From Myxococcaceae bacterium (GTDB lineage Bacteria; Myxococcota; Myxococcia; Myxococcales; Myxococcaceae), in assembly GCA_017881265.1 (NCBI GenBank), contig JADGRA010000080.1, forward strand, positions 1 to 64,000: DNA of 64,000 nt, given 5' to 3'. The position numbers were made by a program, and so were the translations under genes. Numbering within the stretch: the stretch's first letter is position 1; the number at the start of each line of letters is the position of its first letter. The notes under the pieces are model-generated. The model was not told where the DNA came from. It ran no database searches and worked only from the letters and a program-made list of their open reading frames with translations. Positions 29,601 through 38,675 of this stretch are shown in pieces.

Positions 29601-31232
29601 CAGTTGGACCGGCCCGGCGGCCGTCGCACGCAGCTGCAGCGCACGCGCCTCGCTGTGGAGGTTGGCATGGACGTCCCGCAGCGCGCGGCCGGCCAGCGTC
29701 AGTGTTCCGGCGGTAACGGTGGCGTTGGAGTCCAGGGGCCGCCACACGTCCGGAAGGTGCAGCGACACGTCCAGGTCCTCGGCCCCGACGGGGCCCACCT
29801 GCAGCCGGGCAAAGTGGCCCTCGGCTTCGACTGCGGGGTGCGCCGGCCGTCCCGACACCTCCACGCGCAGGGCGCCCTGGCCGGACAGGGGGGGAAGTCC
29901 GCCAACGACGTCCCCGAAGGTGTCCGTCAGTGCGGCCAGCCGGCTCACCTCCAGGTGCAGCGTGGCCTGCAGCGCGCGCGCCGTCGCGTGCCCGCTGCCC
30001 TCCACCAACAGGCCCGGCAGCACCGCCCGCAGCGAGGGCACCTCGACGCGGCCCCCTTCCAGCCGCACCGCGGCCTGGACCGGGCCCACCTCCGTGCCGC
30101 GCACCACGCTGTGGGGAACGTCCAGCGTCAGCTGCCCGCGGGCCGAGGCCCAGGACGTGCCGCGCACCGTCCCCTGCAGACGCAAGGCGAAGTCGCTCTG
30201 TGGCCCGAGGCCGAGGAGCTCGGCCAGGTCCACGTGCTTCACGTCGAGACGCAGCGCGCGGGCCGAAGTATTCTCCACGTCAACGTCCGTCCGCAGCTCG
30301 AGCCGGCCCCGCCCGGCGGCCGCCTGCAGCGCGACGGCGTAGCCCCCGGTGCCGGCGTGTCGTGCTTCACCGCTTGCCGAAAGCGGCACGCGCAGTGGCC
30401 AGCCCGGCACCAGCGAACGTCCAAAGCTTGGCGAGACGTCCAGCGACAGGTGCCCGTCCGACAGGACGTCGCCCGCTGCCCGTGCGTCCGCCACCAGGCT
30501 GCTGCCGGCGGCGTGCACGTCCACCTCGGCCGACAGGCTGCTGCCCCGCCGCTCGCCTTGCAGCGCGATTGTGAGGGGCCCCGGGGTCGGCTCATTCACC
30601 GCCCCCGTGCCCTGGGCTTGTACCTGGAAGTCCTGCGAGCGCAAGCCGTAGCGGCCGCTGCCCGACAGCCCGAGGGCCTGCAACACCAAGGGCGGTCCCT
30701 CGGGCGTGTGCACCTGCAGCCGGCCCTCCTGGACGTCGAAGCGGTGGACGAGGAAGGTGAGAGGCGGCGGGCGTCCGGCCGCGTCCGGCGGCCCCGGTTC
30801 CCGGGCAGCAAAGGTGCGGTGCAGGTTACTGCCCTCGTCGTCCAGCGCCACCGACAGCTCGGGCCGGACGAGGAGGAGGGTGCGCGCCTCGATGTGGCCC
30901 TGCAGAAGCGCGGCCCACTGCAGCTCCAGCTCCACCCGCTCGATGAAGGCCACCCGCGTCCCTTCCGGGTCGAGCAGCGTCGCCCCCCGGACGAGGATGT
31001 GGTTTCCGTGGATGGTGGCACCCTCGGCCTCCACCCGGCCGGCGATGGCGTCGTTGGCCGCGGCGAGGCCCACCCGCAGAAGCCACGCTGTCCCGCTCGG
31101 CGTCTGCAGGTAGGCCCGGGCGCCGAGGAGGGCGAGCAGGACGAGGAGGGCCAGGCCGCAGAGGAGGAGCGCGGCGCGGACGAGGTGCCGGGCGGGCGTC
31201 GGCACGGGCGGAGGTGCAGCGGGGGCCGTCAT
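26631..31232 (-). CDS. tamB: TamB-family (DUF490) envelope-spanning protein
   Basis: A 1533-residue AsmA-like bridge protein. A single N-terminal signal anchor (about 20-43, [16 protein letters not shown]) is followed by a very long beta-rich region of amphipathic repeats (residues about 60-1150), and a C-terminal TamB domain (about 1170-1533) with [26 protein letters not shown]-type strands and a final [15 protein letters not shown]. TamB proteins bridge inner and outer membrane and are thought to move phospholipids and/or assist outer-membrane protein insertion. The TamA-like Omp85 gene ends one base upstream of its start, the standard pairing. Uniquely, ExbB-ExbD-TonB follow directly. Confidence 0.92.
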   Translation of the reverse strand: MTAPAAPPPVPTPARHLVRAALLLCGLALLVLLALLGARAYLQTPSGTAWLLRVGLAAANDAIAGRVEAEGATIHGNHILVRGATLLDPEGTRVAFIERVELELQWAALLQGHIEARTLLLVRPELSVALDDEGSNLHRTFAAREPGPPDAAGRPPPLTFLVHRFDVQEGRLQVHTPEGPPLVLQALGLSGSGRYGLRSQDFQVQAQGTGAVNEPTPGPLTIALQGERRGSSLSAEVDVHAAGSSLVADARAAGDVLSDGHLSLDVSPSFGRSLVPGWPLRVPLSASGEARHAGTGGYAVALQAAAGRGRLELRTDVDVENTSARALRLDVKHVDLAELLGLGPQSDFALRLQGTVRGTSWASARGQLTLDVPHSVVRGTEVGPVQAAVRLEGGRVEVPSLRAVLPGLLVEGSGHATARALQATLHLEVSRLAALTDTFGDVVGGLPPLSGQGALRVEVSGRPAHPAVEAEGHFARLQVGPVGAEDLDVSLHLPDVWRPLDSNATVTAGTLTLAGRALRDVHANLHSEARALQLRATAAGPVQLDAAGTADGDGRGLLLDTLRLRFPEEAFALAAPAAVRLQAGRLQTERLELTSGSQSIALSARSSAHQVQGSLEVAHLELAHLPALLVPASAQLAGLLDVAAQVHGAEGHPDVTLSAQLTDGGFSGLRGLSAQLEGSRRGGHLSLSGQLAGLGTSLSLDVQGPELALSRRVHQPLALRLQAEDVDVAMALCQLARAGLLPAGCPEGTAAVSAHAAVQARVDGFVDGPAVHVSVRASDVRARGLPTAEATLRLDGDEDTPVALTLQGKGLQGSLDVQASLLSTTAQLLARRLSWAGWRTVPLQADVHAAGLRLQPLHQAGLVLPAVQGVVAAQLSVTGTLGDPRGKAQVQLQQLLVPPWPVVDATLTVEANDTVKATLAVLAPDGGKGSAHLEVWAPLVQLLTSTSPEELAHAAVALEGELGPLDFRDLPLNVNRLRRDRRLLDGQLSVRFEGHGTLLAPIGTATVKATGLGPSDGAHFEGTAHARYASGEETVDMQLQSETGGTLHLDGTVHLDLSLPGLRRGLRLEEAPLRATLHSVRFEPDFVASLFPWMRSISGKLQVDGEADGTLGHPALRGALAWTDGEVGVIGFGLYQHIQLRAEASNQRFAIEELSARVQGGSFSLRLVGERAAEGFTISGALSTQGLPVVFDDQLWCIATLKADLSGTARPWEVDLQHVRLEDVEFQLPEARRKDLQGLSSPPDVVLTRNGKPVDASQARRAVALGPRLAGTAAPEPETAAGPSFLRVSLQAPQPLWMRGKDIALELGLSDPFQVALGGQTRVVGEVYILRGRGDVWGRRFEVQPGGRVRLDGAPAKAQLDVTGVYSSVLSQAKVYMHFSGGADRVKVTPSSDPPMSESEIYTLLATGRTQLVQSSLGSSTSVGGGEAGASILGSWAATELKKAVGGALPIDVLSVEVNNDERGVNQTRLEAGKYLTDDIYIGYQARINADAFRYQNANAIRVEYRILRRWSLQLEYGDANAGSLDAVWSRDY

Positions 31233-31233
31233 G

Positions 31234-33324
31234 TCAGAAGGACTCCCCGACGGCGAAGTGCAGGGCGCACCGGCTCCACGGCGCGCCGCCGTATTCCGGC
31301 GTGTTGTTCACCGTGGCGAAGGCGAAGCAGGCGGTGTTCTCGCTGTAACTCACGTGCGGCTGCACGGGAACCACTGGCAGCGGCCCGCCGAGGTTGAGCC
31401 GGTAGCCGAAGTCCACGCGGAACAGCCCCACCGGCGTTCGATAGCGCAGCCCGATGCCCACGGCCACCTGGGTGGTGGACACGCTGCTGAAACTGAAGGC
31501 GCCGTAGCTGACGAAGCCCGCGTCGACGAAGAAGGCCACCACCCACTCTCGTGCAAACGTCCACCGCAGTTCCAGCGAGGCGTCCAAAAGCCCGTTGCCG
31601 CCGATGGGGACGACGTAGCCGCTGGCCGAGGCGGGCAGGCCGACGTTGCTCACCAGGGACCCCGCGGCCTGGGTGGGCGTGAGGGGCTGGTAGGCCAGCG
31701 GCAACAGCGGCGAGAGCTCGCGACTGCCAAAGCCGCGGTTGGAGCCCGCGCCTCCGGCGAAGAAGCGGTTGACGATGGGGGAAGGGTCGCAGGCCTGGGC
31801 GGACAGACCCGCCTCGGCGGAGATGCTGCACGGGTTGGGCTGCAGGATGGTGCCCACCATCAGCCGCGCGGCGAGGGTGAAGGCCCCCACCGTGACGTAG
31901 CCGCGGGCCTCGGGAAGAATGCGGACGTAGGTGAAGCCACTTCCCAGCCACTGCCCCGACTCCTGGAAGGAGACGCCTAGGTAGTAGCCCTTCTTGGGGT
32001 CCACAATGTCGTCCCGGGCGTCCCACACCACGGTTTGCTCCAGGTAGGACAGAAGCTGCAGGCACGGGGAGGTGTTGCAGCCGTAGGCCAGCGTGGGCAC
32101 GTCGCCGGTGAGGCCGGTGGTGACGCCGGTGACGTTGTCCAGCTCGAAGGCGTACGTCGGTGACAGGACGAGGTGCGGCACCGGTTCCCAGGCCACGCCC
32201 GTCCGCGCCCGTCCGCCGACGTAGCCGTAGCCCGCCTCCACCTGCTTGTAGAGGTTGACGCCGAGCAGCCCCTTCAAGGTGGGCGCGAAGAAGTTGGGCT
32301 GCTCCAGCTGGGCGAGGAAGTCGAACATCAGCCCGTTGAATTGCACGTCCCAGACGGCCGGCAGGAAGGCCCAGCCCACCTTTGCCTTCAGCGTCAGCTT
32401 GCGCAGCCCGCCGAGGAAGTTGCGGTCCGTGTACTCGGCGATGCCCCGCACCTCCTGCCGTGCCGGGTCGAAGGCGACGCCACCGCCGAAGCGGACGGAG
32501 TGGAAGGGCGCCTCGCGCACGTCGATGAGGACGGGCACGGTGTCGGTGCTGGCGTCGAGCGTGCCTGCCGTCACCTTCACCGCGCCGAAAACTCCCATTT
32601 GAAAGACGCGGGTCTGCGCCGCGCTCAGCCCGGACTCGGAGAACCATTCGCCCTCCCGAACGGCCGGGCGTGCGGTGTCGGCGATGAGTTCCGGGCTCAC
32701 CTCCGGGTGGGGGCCCGCGGTGACGACGATGGCCCCGTACTTCACCCGCGGTCCCGGCGCGCAGATGACGTGGACCCGGGCCGTCTGGTTGGTGACCTCG
32801 ACGTACGTCTCGCCCCCCGCCTCCGCCGTGGCGTAGCCGAGCTCGCGCAGCCGGCTGCGCAGCTCGGCCTTCAGTGCCTCCCAGTCCTCCTGTCGGAAGA
32901 CGTCGCCCACCTGCAGCGGTAGCTTGGCCAGCACCCGCCGCCGGAGGCCCTCGGGAATGTCCAGCCCGTCGATGTCGAGGGCAGTGACGTGGGTGGGCGT
33001 GCCCTCGTCGATGGTGAGGGCCAGCCGGACGCCCCCCTTGCCATCCGGCTCCACCTGCTCCTCGGTGACTTCGGCCTGGTAGAAACCGAGCGACTGGTAG
33101 TAGCGCTCGATGCGGCGCAGGTCGGCCGTCCAGGTGGTGGGGTCGAACGTCGGCACCGGGCCGAAGACGTAGGAGAAGAAGTTGGCCTGGCTGGTGGCGA
33201 TGCGGTCTTCGATGGCGCCCTGGCTGACCTGCTTGGTGCCGGTGAATTGCATCTGCGTGACCACCGGTCCGCGCGGTGTGCCGGCGCAGCCGAGCACCAG
33301 AAGGGCGAGGGGCAGGCCCCTCAG
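31234..33324 (-). CDS. Omp85/TamA-like outer-membrane protein with possible lipobox
   Basis: About 696 residues. POTRA domains in the N-terminal half (QMQFTGTKQVSQGAIEDRI opens POTRA1, followed by two more) and a C-terminal 16-strand barrel (Omp85) with the lid motif NRGFG in GGAGSNRGFGSRELSP. It is TamA-like by size and by the adjacent tamB. The only plausible start after the malQ gene is a CTG (33324) overlapping its TGA stop as CTGA. The predicted N terminus is LRGLPLALLVLGC, a short hydrophobic stretch ending in a lipobox-like VLGC, so the protein may be a lipoprotein or use an unusual start. No ATG, GTG or TTG starts are in frame nearby upstream. Start is the least certain part. Confidence 0.88.
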   Translation of the reverse strand: MRGLPLALLVLGCAGTPRGPVVTQMQFTGTKQVSQGAIEDRIATSQANFFSYVFGPVPTFDPTTWTADLRRIERYYQSLGFYQAEVTEEQVEPDGKGGVRLALTIDEGTPTHVTALDIDGLDIPEGLRRRVLAKLPLQVGDVFRQEDWEALKAELRSRLRELGYATAEAGGETYVEVTNQTARVHVICAPGPRVKYGAIVVTAGPHPEVSPELIADTARPAVREGEWFSESGLSAAQTRVFQMGVFGAVKVTAGTLDASTDTVPVLIDVREAPFHSVRFGGGVAFDPARQEVRGIAEYTDRNFLGGLRKLTLKAKVGWAFLPAVWDVQFNGLMFDFLAQLEQPNFFAPTLKGLLGVNLYKQVEAGYGYVGGRARTGVAWEPVPHLVLSPTYAFELDNVTGVTTGLTGDVPTLAYGCNTSPCLQLLSYLEQTVVWDARDDIVDPKKGYYLGVSFQESGQWLGSGFTYVRILPEARGYVTVGAFTLAARLMVGTILQPNPCSISAEAGLSAQACDPSPIVNRFFAGGAGSNRGFGSRELSPLLPLAYQPLTPTQAAGSLVSNVGLPASASGYVVPIGGNGLLDASLELRWTFAREWVVAFFVDAGFVSYGAFSFSSVSTTQVAVGIGLRYRTPVGLFRVDFGYRLNLGGPLPVVPVQPHVSYSENTACFAFATVNNTPEYGGAPWSRCALHFAVGESF

Positions 33325-34871
33325 CCCAAAAGCCGCCCGCCCTGCGCGGTGAAGCGGCGCAGGCGCGCTGCCGCGGCCTCGGTATCCGGGTGGGCGAGCA
33401 GTTCCTCCACCGGGCGGGAGATGCGGTAGCTCCAGTTCTCGTCTTGCACCGTCCCAGGCAGGTTGATGCGGTCCGCCAGGCCGAGCACGTCCTGCCAGGG
33501 GACGACGCACAGCGCGGAGCCAGCGGTTTCCACCGTCTGCAGCAGGGCGTCCTGCACCTCCGCTGTGAAGTCGGCCGGCGGGGGGCGCAGCGCAGAAAAC
33601 GCCCGGTAGGCCTGTGCCACCGCCAGCCGCTCGGCCTCGTTGCTCGTCTCCCACCACTCGCGCAGCGTCTCCGTGTCGTGCGTGCCCGTCGTCGCCAGCG
33701 AGACGGCCGGGAAGGCCTCCGGGTCCCGGTAGACGGCCCCGTCGCGTTCCCAGCGCAGGACGCGGTAGCCGGGAATGCTGCGTCGCTCCAGCGTCTGGCG
33801 CACCCACGGGGGGATGACGCCGAGGTCTTCGGCGACGATTCCCGCCCCCATCGCCAGAATGCCGAAGAGGACCTCCCCCAGCGCCAACTGGGCCGGCTCG
33901 TCGGGCGGGACGAAGCGTCCGGTCGGCGTCGTCTGGTCGCGAATCCACTGGCGGAAGTAGCCGACGGCGTGGTCGACCCTGCGCAAGTCATAGTACGTGG
34001 CGCTCTGTCCGGCGCGAGAACGCAGCCACTTCCAGTCCTGGGCATGCATGGCCGGGAAGTCGAACCAGGGCAGCCCCCAGTCCTGCCCGGTGGCCGAGAA
34101 GGCATCCGGCGGGACGCCCAGCCGCGCATCCCGGCGCAGCAGGGTGGGGGAGGCCCAGGCGTCGACGCTGTCATTGCCGACGATGAACGGCTCATCCCCG
34201 CACAACAGAATCCCCCGCGCCCGCGCCGCGGCCCGCACGCGCGCCCACTGTTCATGCGCCACCCACTGAAGCCAGGTGTGGAAGCGGACATGGGTGGCCA
34301 GCCGCGCCCGGGCCACCTCCAGCGCCTGGGGCTGCCGCTGGGCCAGCTCCTCGGGCCAGTTCCACCACGGCCGGTGCTGCTGCTCCTCGGCCAGCGCGGT
34401 GAACAGCGCGTGGTCGTCGAGCCAGGCGGCTTGGACCTCCCGGAAAGCAGCGAAGGCCTCGCTGCGCTGGCCGGCGTGCGCCTCCGCGTGGCTGAAGGCC
34501 GCCCACAGCGCCGCGCGCTTCAGTTCGAAGACCAAGTCATAGCGAATACGAGGCGCCGCCCGCGCTTCCAAGAGGGCCTGCTGCTGCCGGCTGGACAACA
34601 CGTGGGGGCCGCCCGCGTCCCGGTACTCCTGCAGCCAGTCCAGGTGGATGAAGAGCGGGTTCAGTCCCGAAGCGCCGGAGGTGGCGTAGGGACTTGGGTC
34701 CCCGGCCGTGGTGGGAAGCAGCGGAAGCAGCATCCACAGCCTCTGGCCGGCGGCGGCCAGCCAGGCGAAGAGGCCCTCGGCCGCGCCGAAGTCACCGACG
34801 CCGTAGTCGGACTGCGAGCGCAGCGAGAAGACCGGCAGCAGCACGCCCGAGAGGCGCGGGGGGGGGGCCAT
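33321..34871 (-). CDS. malQ: 4-alpha-glucanotransferase (amylomaltase)
   Basis: A 516-residue GH77 enzyme that transfers maltosyl/maltooligosaccharyl units between glucans. Catalytic features: nucleophile aspartate in RRVDHAVGYFRQW, acid/base glutamate in VAEDLGVIPP, and the third acid in TGTHDTETLREWW. Glucan-binding opening is YGVGDFGA and SPYATSGASGLNP. The length fits the plant DPE1/Thermus type. Codons 2-5 consist of an uninterrupted C10 tract right after the ATG, so slippage there would disrupt the frame. It overlaps the Omp85 gene downstream and lies divergent from the glycosylase gene. Confidence 0.93.
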   Translation of the reverse strand: MAPPPRLSGVLLPVFSLRSQSDYGVGDFGAAEGLFAWLAAAGQRLWMLLPLLPTTAGDPSPYATSGASGLNPLFIHLDWLQEYRDAGGPHVLSSRQQQALLEARAAPRIRYDLVFELKRAALWAAFSHAEAHAGQRSEAFAAFREVQAAWLDDHALFTALAEEQQHRPWWNWPEELAQRQPQALEVARARLATHVRFHTWLQWVAHEQWARVRAAARARGILLCGDEPFIVGNDSVDAWASPTLLRRDARLGVPPDAFSATGQDWGLPWFDFPAMHAQDWKWLRSRAGQSATYYDLRRVDHAVGYFRQWIRDQTTPTGRFVPPDEPAQLALGEVLFGILAMGAGIVAEDLGVIPPWVRQTLERRSIPGYRVLRWERDGAVYRDPEAFPAVSLATTGTHDTETLREWWETSNEAERLAVAQAYRAFSALRPPPADFTAEVQDALLQTVETAGSALCVVPWQDVLGLADRINLPGTVQDENWSYRISRPVEELLAHPDTEAAAARLRRFTAQGGRLLG

Positions 34872-34946
34872 GGGGGACAGGCGTCATCCTATGTCTGCAG
34901 AGCTGGACAGCGAGGCGGCGCTTGGGCGATTGCTGGAAGGACGGTG

Positions 34947-35568
34947 GTGGCGCAAGTGTCCCCATGGACGGTGCAGCTGGGCCCGGTGCTGCCGCGCTCC
35001 TTCTACAGCCGGCCGGCGTTGACGGTTGCGCGCGACCTCCTCGGCCACCTGCTGGTGCACCGCACGGGCGGCCAGACGCGCGCGGCGCGCATCGTCGAGA
35101 CGGAGGCATACGTGGGTGAACACGACCTCGCCTGCCACGCCTGCCGCGGCCGCACCCCGCGGACGGAAGTGCTGTACGGGCCGCCGGGCCACGCCTACGT
35201 CTACTTCGTCTACGGGATGCACTGGTGTTTCAACGTCGTCACCTGCGAAGAGGGCGTGGCGGCCGCGGTGCTTGTCCGCGGCGTGGAGGCCTGGGCCGGC
35301 ATTCCCGCGGGCGTACGGACGGATGGGCCCGGGCGGCTGACGCGGGCCTTGGGCATTGGCCGCGCGCAAAACCGGGTGGACCTCACCACGTCCTCGCTGG
35401 CCATTCTGCACGGGCCCGCGCCGGCCGGCCGCAGCGTGCGGCGCGGTCCGCGGGTGGGGGTGGGCTACGCCGGGGTGTGGGCCGGCCGTCCCTACCGCTT
35501 CTGGGTGGAGGGCAGCCCCGGCGTCAGCCGCGCCCCGCCCAGCCCGGGCGCCCGGCGGCGACGCATGA
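34947..35568 (+). CDS. Alkyladenine DNA glycosylase (AAG/MPG family), 3' end unresolved
   Basis: A DNA-3-methyladenine glycosylase of the AAG type, a base-excision repair enzyme. The core is ARIVETEAYVGEHDLACHA with the catalytic Glu, then RTPRTEVLYGPPGHAYVYFVYGMHWCFNVV and the C-terminal GPRVGVGYAGVWAGRPYRFWVEGSPGVSR. Start is GTG 34947 with GGAAGG 6 nt upstream (34944 also possible). As written, the frame has no stop at the end of the domain and runs on through the next gene to 36716. If a single extra base lies in the C/G-rich stretch 35528-35560, the frame would end at the TGA 35566-35568, overlapping the next ATG as ATGA. Confidence 0.82.
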
Positions 35569-36716
35569 GGGGGGCCGCTGGCCGCTGGCTGTGGGCGGGG
35601 CTCGTGGGGACCGCCGTGTGCCTTTCGGCCTGCCGTCCCCAGCCCAGGCCGGGCACGGGGCCGGTGCGCGTCGGCCTGGTGGGCGCGCTGACTGGGCCCG
35701 AGGCGCAGCTGGGACAGAGCATCCGGGACGGGGCGCTGTTGGCCATCGAGGAGGCCAACGCCGCGGGCGGGGTGGCGGGCCGCGCGGTGGAGTTGCGGGC
35801 CTACGACACGCAGGGGCGTCCAGAGGAGGCGGCCAGTGCCACGGTGCGGCTGGTGACGCAGGACGCCGCCGTCCTCATCGTCGGTGCGGACACGTCCGGC
35901 AGCACGCTGGCCCTGGCGCCGGTGGCGGCCGGGGCCGCCGTGCCCGCCGTCACGCCCTCCGCCACCAGCCCGCGCGTCACCCCGGAGGGGGGGCCATACG
36001 TCTTCCGCGTCTGCTTCGTCGACTCCTTCCAGGGCGCTGCGCTGGCCCGGTTTGCGCGCTCGCTGGGGCTTGCCCGTATGGCCGTGCTGACGGACATGAA
36101 GAGTGACTACTCGGTGGGGCTGGCCCGGGCCTTCCAGGCGCGCTTCCTCGCCCTCGGTGGCACGGTGGTGGCCGAGGAGACGTACGGCAAGGGCGACTCG
36201 GACTTTCGCGCGCAGCTGACGCACCTCAAGGGGCAGCACGCCGATGGCCTCTTTATCCCGGGCTACTACACGGACGCGGCGGCCATCGCCCGCCAGGCGC
36301 GGCAGCTGGACCTGCGGCTTCCGCTGTTGGGCGGCGACGGCTGGGACTCGGTGTCGGAATTGGTGGCCCTGGGCGGAGAGGCGCTGGAGGGAAGCCAATT
36401 CACCACGCACTTCAGCCCGGACAACCCGGCGCCGGCGGTGCAGGCCTTCCTCCGCAACTTCCAGAGGCGCTTCGGCCACCCGCCTGAGTCGGGCGCGGCG
36501 CTGGGCTACGACGCGGCCCGGGTGGGGCTGGACGCCCGGCGGCGGGCCAAGGCCACGTCCGGCCCGGCCCTCCGGGACGCGCTGGCCCAGACGTCGGGCT
36601 TCGAGGGGGTGACCGGTCGCATTACCCTGGGCCCGGACCGCGACGCGGTGAAGTCCGCCGTGGTGCTGCGCATCCACGGCGGACGGGCCGTCTTTGTGAC
36701 GGAATTGCCACCGTAG
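35565..36716 (+). CDS. Branched-chain-amino-acid-type periplasmic binding lipoprotein (first paralogue)
   Basis: A 383-residue receptor-family ligand-binding protein (Peripla_BP_6, LivJ-like). The N terminus MRGAAGRWLWAGLVGTAVC then LSAC forms a lipoprotein signal peptide with Cys24. The mature protein shows GPEAQLGQSIRDGALLAIEEANAAGG, a typical first strand-helix unit, EGGPYVFRVCFVDSFQG, and GLFIPGYYTDAAAIARQA. It presumably binds an amino acid or small acid at the cell surface or periplasm. No permease or ATPase gene is near it. It is in frame with the upstream glycosylase with no stop between them. Very similar to the gene at 36848. Confidence 0.88.
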   Translation: MRGAAGRWLWAGLVGTAVCLSACRPQPRPGTGPVRVGLVGALTGPEAQLGQSIRDGALLAIEEANAAGGVAGRAVELRAYDTQGRPEEAASATVRLVTQDAAVLIVGADTSGSTLALAPVAAGAAVPAVTPSATSPRVTPEGGPYVFRVCFVDSFQGAALARFARSLGLARMAVLTDMKSDYSVGLARAFQARFLALGGTVVAEETYGKGDSDFRAQLTHLKGQHADGLFIPGYYTDAAAIARQARQLDLRLPLLGGDGWDSVSELVALGGEALEGSQFTTHFSPDNPAPAVQAFLRNFQRRFGHPPESGAALGYDAARVGLDARRRAKATSGPALRDALAQTSGFEGVTGRITLGPDRDAVKSAVVLRIHGGRAVFVTELPP

Positions 36717-36738
36717 GGCGTTCCCCGCGGGGGACGCC
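36717..36738 (+). terminator. Hairpin after the first binding-protein gene
   Basis: GGCGTTCCCC-GC-GGGGGACGCC forms a 10 bp stem with a single T-G mismatch, starting right after the stop codon. No T tract. May also stabilise the mRNA 3' end. Confidence 0.35.
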
Positions 36739-36847
36739 TGGCGGCCCCCGGGCTGTCCACACTTGAAGGTGCCAGTGCCGTCGCCGGCCGGGGCGGCCCT
36801 TGGGAGTGTGCAGCCGTCGCAGGGGTGCGCTAGAGGGGTGGGCTGGC

Positions 36848-37975
36848 ATGGGACGCTCGCGGACATGGCTGGCAGTCGCGTGCATGGCCCTGGCCTGCCA
36901 GCGGGCGCCCGGGCAGGCCGTCCTCATCGGCATGGTGGGTTCGCTCACCGGGCCGGAGGCGCACTTCGGCCTCGGCACCCGCGACGGGGTGACGCTGGCC
37001 ATGGAGGAGGCGAATGCAGCGGGCGGGGTGGCGGGGCGCCCGCTGGCGCTGCGGGCCTACGACGCGCAGAGCAAGCCGGAGGAGGCGGCCAGTGCGGCCA
37101 TGCGGCTGGTGCTGCAGGACAAGGTGCTGCTGGTCATCGGGGAGAATGCGTCCAGCAACACCCTGGCCATGGCGCCGGCGATGGCCGCCGCCCAGGTGCC
37201 CCTCATCTCACCCTCGGCCACCAACCCGCGGGTGACGTCCGAAGGCGGGCCCTACGTCTTCCGGGTGTGCTTTGTGGACAGCTTCCAGGGCGAGGCCATG
37301 GCGGCCTTCGCGCGCCGCACGCTGAAGCTGTCGCGCCTGGCCGTGCTGACGGACGTCAAGAGTGACTATTCGGTGGGTCTGGCAGAAGTCTTCCGCCGTC
37401 GCTTCCTGGCCCTGGGGGGCACGGTGGTGGCCGAGGAAAGCTACGCCAAGGGCGACAGCGACTTCCGCGCGGTGCTGACGCGGATGAAGGCCAAACGGCC
37501 CGACGCCATCTTCATCCCCGGCTACTACAGCGACGCCGGGCCCATTGCCCGGCAGGCCCGGGAACTGGGTCTCGAGTCGGTGCTGCTGGGCGGCGACGGC
37601 TGGGACTCGGGCGGCAAGCTGGCCGAGCTTGGGGGAGCGGCCGTGGAGGGGGCCTACTACTCGACGCACTTCAGCCCGGACAACCCGGCCGCTCCGGTGC
37701 AGCGGTTTCTGCAGGCCTACCGGGCGCGCTTCGGGCGGCTGCCCGATGCGCTGGGCGCGCTGGGGTATGACGCCGCCCGTGTGGGCATCGCCGCCCTGCG
37801 GGCTACCGCCGGGGTGGGCGGCGCGGCGCTGCAGGCCGCCATTGCCGCCACCCGCGACTTCGACGGCGTCACCGGGCGCATCACGCTGGGGGCGGACAGA
37901 AACGCGGTGAAATCCGCCGTGGTGGTGCGCCTCGTCCGGGGCGAGCCGACGTTTGTCAGCGAGGTGCTGCCGTGA
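36848..37975 (+). CDS. Branched-chain-amino-acid-type periplasmic binding lipoprotein (second paralogue)
   Basis: A 375-residue close paralogue of the preceding gene, sharing long identical stretches such as EGGPYVFRVCFVDSFQG and LLGGDGWDS. The signal peptide MGRSRTWLAVACMALAC ends in a lipobox with Cys17. Peripla_BP_6 fold, likely tethered lipoprotein with cytoplasmic-side neighbours absent. A tandem duplication with divergence in the ligand pocket is likely. The ATG at 36848 starts the signal peptide correctly. A GTGA overlap at its stop could couple it to the sigma-factor gene, if that gene starts at 37972. Confidence 0.9.
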   Translation: MGRSRTWLAVACMALACQRAPGQAVLIGMVGSLTGPEAHFGLGTRDGVTLAMEEANAAGGVAGRPLALRAYDAQSKPEEAASAAMRLVLQDKVLLVIGENASSNTLAMAPAMAAAQVPLISPSATNPRVTSEGGPYVFRVCFVDSFQGEAMAAFARRTLKLSRLAVLTDVKSDYSVGLAEVFRRRFLALGGTVVAEESYAKGDSDFRAVLTRMKAKRPDAIFIPGYYSDAGPIARQARELGLESVLLGGDGWDSGGKLAELGGAAVEGAYYSTHFSPDNPAAPVQRFLQAYRARFGRLPDALGALGYDAARVGIAALRATAGVGGAALQAAIAATRDFDGVTGRITLGADRNAVKSAVVVRLVRGEPTFVSEVLP

Positions 37976-38034
37976 GTGACAGGCGGGTGCCCTTGACGAC
38001 GGACGGCGGCGCTGGAACCGTGCACACTCCCGCC

Positions 38035-38631
38035 ATGTCCGACGCCGCCCTGGAAGACCGCGCCTTGCTCGACCGCGCCCAGGACGGCGACATGGAGGCC
38101 TTTGAGGCTCTGGTCGAGCGGCACGAGGACCGCCTGTACGGCCTGGCGCTGCGGATGACGCGCTCGGAGGCCGACGCGGCCGAGGTGGTGCAGGACACGT
38201 TTCTGGCCGCGTACCAGAACCTGAAAAATTTTCGCGGCGAGGCGGCCTTCGGCAGCTGGGTGCACCGCATCGCCGCCAACAACGCGCTGATGCGGCTGCG
38301 CCACCAGCGGGTGGTGGATGCGGTCACCGAGGAGCTGCGCGCGCCGGAATTCACCGAGCGGGGCAGCCTGGCCGAGGTGCCCGAGGTGGACTGGAGCCGG
38401 AGCGCGGACGAGAAGGTGCTCGACGAGGAGCTGGGTCGCGCCATCCGCCAGGGGACCGACGCGCTGCCGGAGGGCTACCGCGAGGTCTTCCTCCTGAAGG
38501 ACGTCGAAGGCCTGTCCTACGAGGAAATCTCTGAAATGATGGGAATTTCGGTGCCGGCGGTCAAAAGTCGCCTGCACCGGGCGCGGCTGGCGCTGCGAGA
38601 GGAAATCGACGCCTTTTACAAAGAAGTGTGA
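38035..38631 (+). CDS. ECF sigma factor
   Basis: About 198 residues with only sigma regions 2 and 4. Region 2: FEALVERHEDRLYGLALRM, DAAEVVQDTFLAAYQNL and FRGEAAFGSWVHRIAAN. Region 4: LPEGYREVFLLKDVEGLSYEEISEMMGI followed by a recognition helix in VPAVKSRLHRARLALRE. It resembles, from memory, the RpoE1-type sigma factor of Myxococcus. The ATG at 38035 gives a normal ECF N terminus; a GTG at 37972 overlapping the previous stop is an alternative. TTGACG at 37993 might be a -35 for an own promoter. Followed by its anti-sigma gene. Confidence 0.93.
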   Translation: MSDAALEDRALLDRAQDGDMEAFEALVERHEDRLYGLALRMTRSEADAAEVVQDTFLAAYQNLKNFRGEAAFGSWVHRIAANNALMRLRHQRVVDAVTEELRAPEFTERGSLAEVPEVDWSRSADEKVLDEELGRAIRQGTDALPEGYREVFLLKDVEGLSYEEISEMMGISVPAVKSRLHRARLALREEIDAFYKEV

Positions 38632-38675
38632 AACCGCCGCCTCTCGCCAGCATCATTAGGGGGCAAGCGCAATCC

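Noticed and set aside
27678-31397. A 1239-residue plus-strand open frame opposite tamB
   Set aside because: Low-complexity Arg/Gln/Gly/His-rich translation typical of an antisense shadow in GC-rich DNA; the minus-strand frame has clear TamB features.
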